Of a DNA stretch of 64,000 nt, positions 1-7,301 are shown in pieces (position 1 is the first letter of the stretch; each line of letters opens with the position of its first letter). The translations under genes were made by a program, and so were the position numbers. This DNA is from Streptomyces fradiae ATCC 10745 = DSM 40063 (GTDB taxonomy: Bacteria > Actinomycetota > Actinomycetes > Streptomycetales > Streptomycetaceae): positions 3,210,501-3,274,500 of the forward strand of contig NZ_CP023696.1 in the NCBI RefSeq assembly GCF_008704425.1. The letters run 5' to 3'. The notes below the pieces were generated by a model. It was not told the origin of the DNA. It was given only the letters and a program-made list of their open reading frames with translations, and ran no database searches.

Positions 1-33
1 GGGTCGCGAGTTCGAATCTCGTCGTCCGCTCCA
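1..33 (+). tRNA. tRNA-Gly, 3' part only (cut by window edge)
   Basis: These 33 bases are identical to the last 33 bases of the complete tRNA-Gly(GCC) at 4115-4190: variable loop, T arm, 3' acceptor strand and encoded CCA. The 5' part lies outside the window. The identity continues through the terminator to base 75, so this is one of two near copies of the same tRNA gene about 4.16 kb apart. Confidence 0.93.
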
Positions 34-37
34 GAGC

Positions 38-67
38 GAAGGCCCCGGTCATCAGACCGGGGCCTTC
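38..67 (+). terminator. Terminator of the first tRNA-Gly copy
   Basis: Perfect 13-bp stem (38-50 with 55-67) with loop ATCA, starting four bases after the CCA and followed by a short T run. An identical hairpin follows the second tRNA copy at 4195-4224. Confidence 0.85.
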
Positions 68-105
68 GACGTTTCCGGATTCGGGCTCCGCGCCCACGAC
101 CCCCG

Positions 106-117
106 TGACATCTGTCA
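106..117. promoter_or_regulatory. Candidate operator upstream of the ABC/two-component operon
   Basis: Inverted repeat TGACA-TC-TGTCA about 60 bases before the ABC ATPase start. CTGAC recurs at about 128 and 162. The position fits a site for the LuxR-type regulator encoded at the end of the operon, since this class often controls its own exporter operon. That link is inference. Confidence 0.35.
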
Positions 118-176
118 TCGCCCACCGCTGACACCGCGTACTGCCGGACGGCCCGGACCGCCCTGACGCTGGAAGC

Positions 177-1235
177 ATGACCAGCGACGACCACCCCAAG
201 AGCCGCTCCGCCCGCTCCGGGCACGGGCGGGAACCAGCGCCCGGACGCGACCGCACACGCGACCAGGGCCATGGCCGCGGGCATGGCCACGGAGACGACC
301 ACGGGCACGGACGCGGCTGCGCGATCGAGGCGCACGAGCTGCGGCGCCGGTACTCGGAGGGCTTCGAAGCCGTGCGGGGCATCACCTTCACCGTCCCGTA
401 CGGCGAGGTCTTCGCCCTCCTCGGCACCAACGGCGCCGGGAAGACGTCGACCGTCGAACTCCTCGAAGGGCTCGCCCCGGCCGACGGGGGCCGCGTCCGC
501 GTCCTCGGCCGCGATCCGCACCGGGAGCGCACCGCCGTGCGGCCGCGCATCGGCGTGATGCTCCAGGAAGGCGGCTTCCCCTCCGACCTCACCGTCGCCG
601 AGACGGTCCGCATGTGGGCCGGCTGCACCAGCGGGGCCCGCCCCACCGGCGAGGCGCTCGACATGGTGGGGCTCGGCGCCCGCGCGAAGGTCCGCGTCAA
701 GCAGCTCTCCGGCGGCGAACGGCGCCGGCTCGACCTGGCCCTCGCCCTCCTCGGCCGTCCCGAGGTGCTCTTCCTCGACGAGCCGACCACCGGACTCGAC
801 GCCGAGGGCCGCCGCGACACCTGGGACCTCGTACGGCACCTGCGCGACACCGGCACCACCGTGCTCCTCACCACGCACTACCTGGAGGAGGCCGAGGCAC
901 TCGCCGACCAGCTCGCGATCATGCACGGCGGCCGGATCGTCACCTCCGGCACGCCCGCCGAGGTCACCGCCTCCCGGCCCGCCCGCATCCGCTTCGACCT
1001 GCCCGCCGGGGTGGTCGCCGCGCGGCTGCCGCTGCGGCTGAGGGCCGCCCAGCCCGAGGGGCGGCGCGTCGAGATCCGCACCCGCGACCTCCAGACGGAT
1101 CTGGCGGAACTGCTGCGGTGGGCGGACGAGCACGGCGTACGGCTGGAGGCGCTCGACGCCCGGTCGGCCTCCCTGGAGGACGCCTTCCTGGAGATCGCCC
1201 GCTCCGGCGCCGCCACCGAGCCGGCGGGGGTGTGA
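177..1235 (+). CDS. ABC transporter ATP-binding protein (DrrA-like) with histidine-rich N-terminus
   Basis: Nucleotide-binding subunit of an ABC-2 exporter, working in the cytoplasm with the permease encoded 2 nt downstream. Walker A GTNGAGKT at residues 83-90, signature LSGGE at 177-181, Walker B VLFLDE at 197-202 and switch histidine H234 are all present, so the ATPase should be active. The fold begins near residue 48. Residues 32-46 are an unusual His/Gly stretch with six histidines, which could bind a metal. The ATG at 177 is the only obvious in-frame start before the ATPase core. It is first gene of a four-gene exporter/two-component operon; substrate unknown. Confidence 0.9.
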   Translation: MTSDDHPKSRSARSGHGREPAPGRDRTRDQGHGRGHGHGDDHGHGRGCAIEAHELRRRYSEGFEAVRGITFTVPYGEVFALLGTNGAGKTSTVELLEGLAPADGGRVRVLGRDPHRERTAVRPRIGVMLQEGGFPSDLTVAETVRMWAGCTSGARPTGEALDMVGLGARAKVRVKQLSGGERRRLDLALALLGRPEVLFLDEPTTGLDAEGRRDTWDLVRHLRDTGTTVLLTTHYLEEAEALADQLAIMHGGRIVTSGTPAEVTASRPARIRFDLPAGVVAARLPLRLRAAQPEGRRVEIRTRDLQTDLAELLRWADEHGVRLEALDARSASLEDAFLEIARSGAATEPAGV

Positions 1236-1237
1236 AC

Positions 1238-2029
1238 ATGACGACCACCACCCCTCAGGCGGCCCGCACCACCGCGGCCGGCCGGCTCGGCGCGCTCACC
1301 CGCGCCGAACTGGTCCTCCTCGTCCGCAACCGGACCGCGCTCTTCGTCAGCCTCCTCATGCCGCTGCTCATGATCGGCTCCATCCGCGCCGGACTCGACC
1401 GGGTCGGCCTGGAGGGGACCGGGATGTCGCTCGTCGAAGCCGCCATGACCGGCGGGGTCGGCATGGTCCTCGTCATCGTCGTCTACCTCAACCTGGTCCC
1501 CGCCTACGTCGCCCGCCGCGAGGAGCTGGTGCTGAAGCGGCTGCGCACCGGGGAGGCGACCGACACGGAGATCCTCACCGGGACGGCCCTGCCCTCGGTG
1601 GCGATCACCCTGGTCCAGTGCGTGATCATGGTGGGGGCCGCGGTGGCCTTCCTCGGCGTGCGGGCGCCGCAGCGGCCCGAGCTGCTCGTGGCGGGCGTGC
1701 TCCTCGGCGTCGTCCTGCTCGGCGCGCTCGCCGCGTACACGTCCACACTGACCAGGACGGTGGAGAGCGCGCAGCTCACGACGATGCCGCTGTTCTTCGT
1801 GACGGCGTTCGGCTCGGGTCTCTTCGTGCCGCTGGAGGTGCTGCCGGAGCGGGTCGAGGCGGTGTGCGCACTGCTGCCGGTCACCGGGGTCGTCACACTC
1901 GTACGGGCCGGATGGCTGGGCGGGGCGGACACGGGCGACCTCGTGCGCGCCGGGGCGACCGCCCTGGTGTGGACCGCCGTGGCGGTGTTCGCTGTACGGC
2001 GGCGGTTCCGGTGGGAGCCGCGCCACTGA
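1238..2029 (+). CDS. ABC-2 type transporter permease
   Basis: 263-residue membrane protein, partner of the upstream ATPase (2-nt gap). It has the ABC-2/DrrB outline: a cytoplasmic start, a hydrophobic segment around residues 36-50 (FVSLLMPLLMIGS), then several more membrane helices including LVIVVYLNLVPAYVARREELVLKR, the conserved helix and basic loop of this family. The C-terminus is basic. It probably forms a dimeric pore exporting a drug, lipid or antimicrobial peptide. The following sensor kinase/regulator pair suggests the exporter is induced by its substrate or by membrane stress. Confidence 0.87.
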   Translation: MTTTTPQAARTTAAGRLGALTRAELVLLVRNRTALFVSLLMPLLMIGSIRAGLDRVGLEGTGMSLVEAAMTGGVGMVLVIVVYLNLVPAYVARREELVLKRLRTGEATDTEILTGTALPSVAITLVQCVIMVGAAVAFLGVRAPQRPELLVAGVLLGVVLLGALAAYTSTLTRTVESAQLTTMPLFFVTAFGSGLFVPLEVLPERVEAVCALLPVTGVVTLVRAGWLGGADTGDLVRAGATALVWTAVAVFAVRRRFRWEPRH

Positions 2030-2047
2030 GGAGGGGGAGGGGACGGC

Positions 2048-3487
2048 ATGGCCAGGCTGACCGGCTGGTGGACCCGCAGGAGCAACCCGGAGAAGGTCGA
2101 GCTCTACACGCGGTGGACCTACCACGGACTGGCCGGGGTGGCCGTCTTCGTCGGCGCGCTGCCCGCCCTGGCGACGGCCTCGGTCGTCGGGCCGGCCGGC
2201 GGGTGGCTGTTCCTCGCCGTGCTGCTGCACACCGTCCTCGTGGCCGTCCTGTGCTCGCGGGCGCTGAGCTGGCAGCTGGGGCGTCGGGACCGCCCGAACC
2301 GGCTCGCGGCCGTCGTCGCCGCGCTCACCGTGGGCGGCTGCCTCGCCACGCTGCTGCTGCGCCGCCGGTGGCCCGACCTCGACCTCCAGATGACCATGTA
2401 CGTGGTGTCCGGGCTGGTGAGCTGGGGCGTGGGGGCCCTCGCCCTGTGCACGACGCGGGTGCGGCACATGATGGGCCTGTCCGTGGCCGCCGTCGCCGGG
2501 GTCGCGGTGGGCACCGTACTGGTGGGGCTGCCGGTCACCGACACGGTCACCCACACCTTCACCGCCGGTTTCGGCACCCTCGTCTTCGCCCCCACCAGCG
2601 GTTTCTCCGGCTGGCTGCTGCGGGCCGTGTGGGAGCTGGACGCCGCCCACCGCCTCCAGGCGCGGCTGGCCGTCGCCGAGGAGCGGCTGCGGTTCGCCCG
2701 GGACCTGCACGACGTGATGGGGCGCAACCTGTCGGTCATCGCCCTCAAGAGCGAGCTGGCCGCGCAGCTGTCCCGGCGCGGGGCGGCCGACCGGGCCGTC
2801 GCCGAGATGGGCGAGGTGCAGCGGATCGCCCGCGAGTCGCAGCGGGAGGTGCGGGAGGTGGTGCGCGGCTACCGGGAGGCCGACCTGCACACCGAGCTGG
2901 AGGGCGCCCGCGGCGTCCTGGCGGCGGCGGGCATACGGTGCCGGGTCGACCTGCGCGACGCGGAGGCGGAACTGCCGGCCGCCGCCCAGTCCGCCCTGGC
3001 GTGGGTGGTCCGCGAGGCCACGACGAACGTCCTGCGCCACAGCGACGCCCGCCACTGCCGCGTGACCGTGGCCATCGACGCGGCCGGTGGACCGGCCGGT
3101 GGACCGGGAGCGGCCCGGGGCGACGGGACGGGGCGGGACGGCAGGGCGGTCGCCACGCCGGGCGGGGAGGCCGTGGGGGCGGCTCCGGTGACGGGGGCGG
3201 CTTCCGGTGGTGGTGCGGGATCGGCTTCGGTGGTGGGGGTGGGGCCGGCTTCGGGGACGGGCGGAGGGGAAGTGGTGCTGGTGATCGAGAACGACGGGGC
3301 GCGGCCCGCCGGGAGCGGCGGGTCCGGGCTGGCCGGGCTGCGCGAGCGGCTCGCGGCGCTCGGAGGCGTACTGGACGCCGGGCCCGCCGACGCGGACGGG
3401 CGGTTCCGGCTGACCGCCCGGGTGCCGCTCGACGGCGGGGACCTCCGGTCCGCCGCGGCCGAACCGGCCGGGAGGGGGCGCTCGTGA
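2048..3487 (+). CDS. DesK-type sensor histidine kinase
   Basis: 479 residues. The N-terminal half has about five to six membrane helices, then the HisKA_3 dimerisation helix with phospho-acceptor H221 in RDLHDVMGRN, then a HATPase domain with N-box REATTNVLRHS (N327) and a C-terminal GSGLAGLRERL G-box. A strong purine-rich ribosome site precedes the ATG at 2048. Oddity: about 60 residues of Gly/Ala/Thr low complexity (about 347-407) sit between the N-box and VLVIEND, inside the ATP-binding domain. The stop overlaps the regulator start by 4 nt, so the two are translationally coupled. Confidence 0.9.
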   Translation: MARLTGWWTRRSNPEKVELYTRWTYHGLAGVAVFVGALPALATASVVGPAGGWLFLAVLLHTVLVAVLCSRALSWQLGRRDRPNRLAAVVAALTVGGCLATLLLRRRWPDLDLQMTMYVVSGLVSWGVGALALCTTRVRHMMGLSVAAVAGVAVGTVLVGLPVTDTVTHTFTAGFGTLVFAPTSGFSGWLLRAVWELDAAHRLQARLAVAEERLRFARDLHDVMGRNLSVIALKSELAAQLSRRGAADRAVAEMGEVQRIARESQREVREVVRGYREADLHTELEGARGVLAAAGIRCRVDLRDAEAELPAAAQSALAWVVREATTNVLRHSDARHCRVTVAIDAAGGPAGGPGAARGDGTGRDGRAVATPGGEAVGAAPVTGAASGGGAGSASVVGVGPASGTGGGEVVLVIENDGARPAGSGGSGLAGLRERLAALGGVLDAGPADADGRFRLTARVPLDGGDLRSAAAEPAGRGRS

Positions 3488-4092
3488 CCGTACGGGTACT
3501 CCTCGCCGACGACGAGCACCTCATCCGGGGCGCCCTCGCCGCCCTGCTCGGCCTCGAGGACGACCTGGAAGTGGTCGCCGAGGCCGCGTCCGGCCCCGAG
3601 GCGCTCGCCATGGCACGCGTCCACCGCCCCGACGTGGCCGTGCTGGACCTCCAGATGCCCGGCGCCGACGGTGTGAGAGTCGCCACGGCCCTGCGGGCGG
3701 AGGTGCCGACCTGCCAGGCCATGATCGTGACCGGGCACGGCCGCCCCGGCCACCTCAAGCGGGCCCTCGCCGCCGGGGTGCGGGGCTTCGTGCCGAAGAC
3801 CGTCAGCGCCCAGCGGCTCGCCGAGATCATCCGCTCCGTCCACGGCGGAAGCCGCTATGTGGACCCGGAGTTGGCGGCGGACGCGATCTCGGCGGGCGAC
3901 TCGCCCCTGACCGCGCGGGAGGCCGAGGTGCTGGAGCTGGCCGCCGACGGCGCGCCCGTGGCGGAGATCGCCCGCCGGGCCTCCCTCTCCCCCGGAACGG
4001 TCCGCAACTACCTCTCCTCCGCCGTCTCGAAACTGGGCGCCGAGAACCGGCACACGGCCGTACGTCTCGCGCGCGAGCGAGGTTGGGTATAG
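3484..4092 (+). CDS. LuxR/NarL-family response regulator
   Basis: 202 residues starting at a GTG inside the GTGA overlap with the kinase gene. Receiver domain: acidic pair D9/D10, phospho-acceptor D55 (VAVLDLQMPG), switch lysine K105 (GFVPK). The C-terminal LuxR helix-turn-helix spans about residues 141-200 (LTAREAEVLEL ... GTVRNYLSSAVSKLG). It is the transcriptional output of the adjacent DesK-type kinase and likely controls the ABC exporter operon, perhaps via the repeat at 106-117. It ends 22 nt before tRNA-Gly. Confidence 0.92.
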   Translation: MTVRVLLADDEHLIRGALAALLGLEDDLEVVAEAASGPEALAMARVHRPDVAVLDLQMPGADGVRVATALRAEVPTCQAMIVTGHGRPGHLKRALAAGVRGFVPKTVSAQRLAEIIRSVHGGSRYVDPELAADAISAGDSPLTAREAEVLELAADGAPVAEIARRASLSPGTVRNYLSSAVSKLGAENRHTAVRLARERGWV

Positions 4093-4114
4093 TGGGTCTC
4101 GCGCTACGGCGCAG

Positions 4115-4190
4115 GCGGACGTGGCTCAGTTGGTAGAGCATCACCTTGCCAAGGTGAGGGTCGCGAGTTCGAATCTCGTCGTCCGCTCCA
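4115..4190 (+). tRNA. tRNA-Gly (GCC)
   Basis: 76 nt with a seven-base acceptor stem (GCGGACG with CGTCCGC), discriminator T and encoded CCA. The anticodon loop TTGCCAA gives anticodon GCC at 4148-4150. It reads Gly GGC/GGU codons. It is the complete copy of the gene whose tail opens the window. Confidence 0.98.
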
Positions 4191-4194
4191 GAGC

Positions 4195-4224
4195 GAAGGC
4201 CCCGGTCATCAGACCGGGGCCTTC
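4195..4224 (+). terminator. Terminator of the second tRNA-Gly copy
   Basis: Same 13-bp stem with ATCA loop as at 38-67. The two copies diverge only after base 75/4232, where this one runs directly into a parS site. Confidence 0.85.
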
Positions 4225-4227
4225 GAC

Positions 4228-4241
4228 GTTTCACGTGAAAC
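4228..4241. promoter_or_regulatory. parS, ParB-binding site (perfect 14-mer)
   Basis: GTTTCACGTGAAAC, a perfect 14-bp palindrome matching the streptomycete parS consensus. ParB loads and spreads here to form the partition complex. It fuses with the T tract of the preceding tRNA terminator and sits in the tRNA-purC gap, as expected for intergenic parS. A second identical site is at 42613-42626. Confidence 0.9.
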
Positions 4242-4307
4242 ACCGGGCCGGACGGGGCGAGACGCCCCCGCGCACGCCGTGTGCTGCGGGCGTCCCCCGT
4301 ACGGCAC

Positions 4308-4332
4308 GGCCCGCCGGGCGTCCCGGCGGGCC
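4308..4332 (-). terminator. Terminator of purC
   Basis: Perfect 11-bp GC stem (4308-4318 with 4322-4332) with a 3-nt loop, 10 nt beyond the purC stop codon. It faces the tRNA terminator and parS on the other strand. Confidence 0.7.
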
Positions 4333-4342
4333 CATGTACGCG

Positions 4343-5245
4343 CTACGACCAGGCCGTGCCCGTCAGCAGCTCGTACGCCTCGATGTACTTGGCGCGTGTG
4401 GCGTCCACGACCTCCTGCGGCAGCGGCGGAGGCGGCTGCTCGCTGCGGCGGTCCCAGCCGGACGCCGGGGAGGTCAGCCAGTCACGCACGAACTGCTTGT
4501 CGTACGACGGCTGGGCGCGGCCCGGCTGCCACTCGGCGGCCGGCCAGAACCGCGACGAGTCCGGCGTCAGCACCTCGTCCGCGAGGATCAGTCCGCCGTC
4601 CTCGTCGTGGCCGAACTCGAACTTGGTGTCGGCGAGGATGATGCCCCGGTCCCGCGCCACATCGCGGGCGCGGCTGTACACGGCGAGCGTCGACTGGCGG
4701 AGCTGCGCGGCGGTCTCCGCGCCGACCTGGCGGGCGACCTCCTCGTACGAGACGTTCTCGTCATGCTCGCCGACAGCGGCCTTCGTCGCGGGGGTGAAGA
4801 TCGGCGCGGGGAGTTCCGAGCCGTCCGTGAGGCCCTCGGGGAGGGCGAGTCCGCAGACCGTACGGGACTCTTCGTACTCGGCCAGCCCGGAGCCGGTCAG
4901 ATAGCCGCGCGCCACGCACTCGACCGGGATCATCCGCAGCGACCGGCACACGAGTGTGCGGCCCGCCCAGTCGGCGGGGGCGCCCTCGGGCAGCTCCGTC
5001 GAGATGACGTGGTTGGGGATCAGGTCGGCGAGCTGGTCGAACCACCACAGGGAGAGCTGGGTGAGGACGCGGCCCTTGTCCGGGATCTCCGTGGGCAGCA
5101 CCCAGTCGAAGGCGGACAGGCGGTCACTGGCGACCATCACGAGGTCGCCCGCCTCGTTCTGGTACAGCTCGCGCACCTTCCCGGTGTGCAGATGCACCAG
5201 GCCCGGCACCTCGATGGGCTCGGGCTTTTCTACGAATCCGGACAC
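4343..5245 (-). CDS. purC: SAICAR synthetase (phosphoribosylaminoimidazole-succinocarboxamide synthase)
   Basis: 300-residue cytosolic enzyme of de novo purine synthesis. It joins CAIR and aspartate with ATP to give SAICAR. Recognisable blocks: GKVRELY near the N-terminus, the ASDRLSAFDWVLP ATP-site segment, and the family signature LADTKFEFG. Length is normal for the monomeric bacterial enzyme. It is downstream of the dimethylformamidase-like gene on the same strand (84-nt gap), in a leftward block that also holds purD. Confidence 0.97.
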   Translation of the reverse strand: MSGFVEKPEPIEVPGLVHLHTGKVRELYQNEAGDLVMVASDRLSAFDWVLPTEIPDKGRVLTQLSLWWFDQLADLIPNHVISTELPEGAPADWAGRTLVCRSLRMIPVECVARGYLTGSGLAEYEESRTVCGLALPEGLTDGSELPAPIFTPATKAAVGEHDENVSYEEVARQVGAETAAQLRQSTLAVYSRARDVARDRGIILADTKFEFGHDEDGGLILADEVLTPDSSRFWPAAEWQPGRAQPSYDKQFVRDWLTSPASGWDRRSEQPPPPLPQEVVDATRAKYIEAYELLTGTAWS

Positions 5246-5329
5246 GGTTCCTCCCCGTGGGTCTGTCCCAACGGCTCCGATTGTCCCGCATGCGGCGGAG
5301 CGGGCCGTGGCCAGGGGTGCAGAGCCGTT

Positions 5330-6931
5330 CTAGTCGCGTTTGCAGATGCGGTCCAGCAGGTTCGCCGTGGCGCGCTGGACCGCCGGGTCGACATGACCCG
5401 GCCGGTCCAGAGCGGGCGACCAGCCGAAGGTGCCGGACGCGAAGACCAGGGCCCCGGACGGGGCCCGGTAGAGGGACGTCTCCTGGTGCCGCGCCGCCCC
5501 GGCCGCGTCCCGGTACGGGGAGTGGGCGAGCAGGATGCGCGCCCGGTGCTCCGGCAGCGCCGTCCGCGGGAAGTACCGGTCGGCCTCGCCGGCGACGAGC
5601 CCCGGCAGCTCGTCGCCCTCGCCGGCGCCCGTCGCCTCCCAGAGCCAGTGCCCGGCGTTCCGCACGACCAGGGGATGGGGCCGCGGGACCCGGCCCGCGT
5701 ACTGGATGCCGAGCAGTTGCTGCTCCGGCCGGTCGGCCTCCCGCCACAGCGCCGACCTGCCGGGGCCCCGGCGCTTGCGGCACGTGAGGAGGCGGTCGGG
5801 TACGCCGGACGCGGACGGGGCCAGCTCCACCTGCCAGTAGACCGAGTTCGCGGAGAGGAACACCAGGGACGTGCCGCCGTCGCGGGCCGCCTCCACGGCA
5901 CGGCGCAGCGGGGCCGACCAGTACTCGTCGTGCCCGGGAAAGATCAGGCCCCGGTACCGGGAGGGGTCGACCAGACCGGAGTGCAGGTCGGTCGCGTTGG
6001 CGTACGCCAGGTCGTATCCGTACCGCTCGGCCCAGCGGATCACGTCGTACGCGTGACCGATGTGCAGGGGCAGGCCCTGGCCCGCGTACGGGCGGTCGAA
6101 GGAGACCGTGCCGGCGGCGTGCTCCTCGCCGAGCAGCCGGCCCTCGCCGTCCCACGCGTGGTACAGGCTCGCCCCGGTGCGGCCGTCCTCCGGGTACAGG
6201 TTGTACGCCTGCCAGGTGATGTCCGGCAGGACGAGCAGCAGGTCGGCGGGGTGACCGTCGCGCACCGTGAAGGGGATGTGGGAGCGGTGGCCGTCGACGG
6301 TGGTGAGGACGGCGACGTACGCCCCCGGCGACCAGTGCGCGGGGACCTGCAGCCGCCAGGACAGCCACCAGTGGTGGCAGGACACCGTGCGGTCGGCGGA
6401 CAGCGGGGGCGGCTGGACGATGCCCGACAGGCGGGGGCTGGTGGTGACCTTGGCGGCGCCGTGACCGCCGTGGTACCCGACGCGGTAGACGTCCACCGAG
6501 AACTGCTGCGGCGGGTTCACCGTGACCCGGAAGTCGATCGCCTCCCCGGGCGCCACGGCACCGGTCGAGGCGAAGCCCTTGATCTGGAGGCCCACGTCGT
6601 CGGCCGCGCGGGGGCCCGACGACCGGTCGCCTCCGGGGCGGCGGCCCGCGCGGTCCCCGTCCGCGCCGTGCTGGCGGGGGCCGTCCTGATCAGGGCCACA
6701 GGGTCGGGGGGCGTCGTGGCGGGGGGCGTCGTGGCGGAGGCCGTCGTGGCGGGGGCCGGCCTGGCCGGAACGGCTGGAGGGGGGCTCCGCGTACCAGGGG
6801 GTGATCCGGCCGTCCTCGCCCACGTACTGCTCGGTCCCGCGCAGCCAGGGCAGCGGGCCCTGTGCGAACGGGTCGTCCACGGCATGGGCCCGAGCCCCCG
6901 ACTCCCAGCGCCGAACCTGCTCCGCCCCCAC
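5330..6931 (-). CDS. N,N-dimethylformamidase beta-subunit-like protein
   Basis: 533 residues. From about residue 125 it resembles the large-subunit C-terminal domain of N,N-dimethylformamidase: an Ig-like beta segment, then PDITWQAYNLYPEDG, FPGHDEYWS and LSANSVYWQV. The true substrate is unknown; actinobacterial homologues are mostly uncharacterised. The GTG start at 6931 follows the ribosome site GAGGGAGGGG. Residues about 50-100 are a variable His/Arg/Asp-rich linker coded by imperfect 15-bp repeats (about 6708-6760). No signal peptide is visible. Confidence 0.75.
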   Translation of the reverse strand: MGAEQVRRWESGARAHAVDDPFAQGPLPWLRGTEQYVGEDGRITPWYAEPPSSRSGQAGPRHDGLRHDAPRHDAPRPCGPDQDGPRQHGADGDRAGRRPGGDRSSGPRAADDVGLQIKGFASTGAVAPGEAIDFRVTVNPPQQFSVDVYRVGYHGGHGAAKVTTSPRLSGIVQPPPLSADRTVSCHHWWLSWRLQVPAHWSPGAYVAVLTTVDGHRSHIPFTVRDGHPADLLLVLPDITWQAYNLYPEDGRTGASLYHAWDGEGRLLGEEHAAGTVSFDRPYAGQGLPLHIGHAYDVIRWAERYGYDLAYANATDLHSGLVDPSRYRGLIFPGHDEYWSAPLRRAVEAARDGGTSLVFLSANSVYWQVELAPSASGVPDRLLTCRKRRGPGRSALWREADRPEQQLLGIQYAGRVPRPHPLVVRNAGHWLWEATGAGEGDELPGLVAGEADRYFPRTALPEHRARILLAHSPYRDAAGAARHQETSLYRAPSGALVFASGTFGWSPALDRPGHVDPAVQRATANLLDRICKRD

Positions 6932-7301
6932 GCTGCGCCCCTCCCTCGACTCCCCCGCCGCCCGGCCACGCCCCGGCGCGTGCGGCGCCGGTCTTCAGCA
7001 CATCACATAACGCACGCACTCCGTCACCCCTCGTCGCCTTTTGACTTGAACGACCCGGACCGCCCGGACCGCCCGCGCGAGGCGGGGCGTGGGGTACGGG
7101 GAGTACGCACCGGGAGGTGCGGAAGGGGCGGGCGACGCGCCGGGGCTCAGGGCGGGGCCCTGCGAGTGCCGTGAGCCCCCGGGCTGCGGACCGGCGGCGG
7201 GCACGGTGGTGTGATGGTGTCCGCAGGTGGCGGGCCGGGCTGCGCGCGGGGGGCGGACGCGCCCGGGCCGGGGTGCCGCCCGGCGCCGGGCGACGCTCCC
7301 G
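6932..7301. other. Intergenic, leader of the dimethylformamidase-like gene
   Basis: About 370 nt with no credible gene. The part nearest 6931 holds the ribosome site and an AT-richer patch around 6998-7045, the likely promoter region of the leftward gene. The rest is GC-rich spacer that should contain the 3' end of the transcript from 7302-9206. No clear terminator hairpin was found. Confidence 0.5.

Noticed and set aside
878..3055. Long open frame on the minus strand across the ABC/kinase operon
   Set aside because: Antisense shadow of genes with clear motifs; its Arg/Pro/Gly/His-rich translation is typical of off-frame high-GC DNA. The same applies to most other long frames on strands opposite the called genes.
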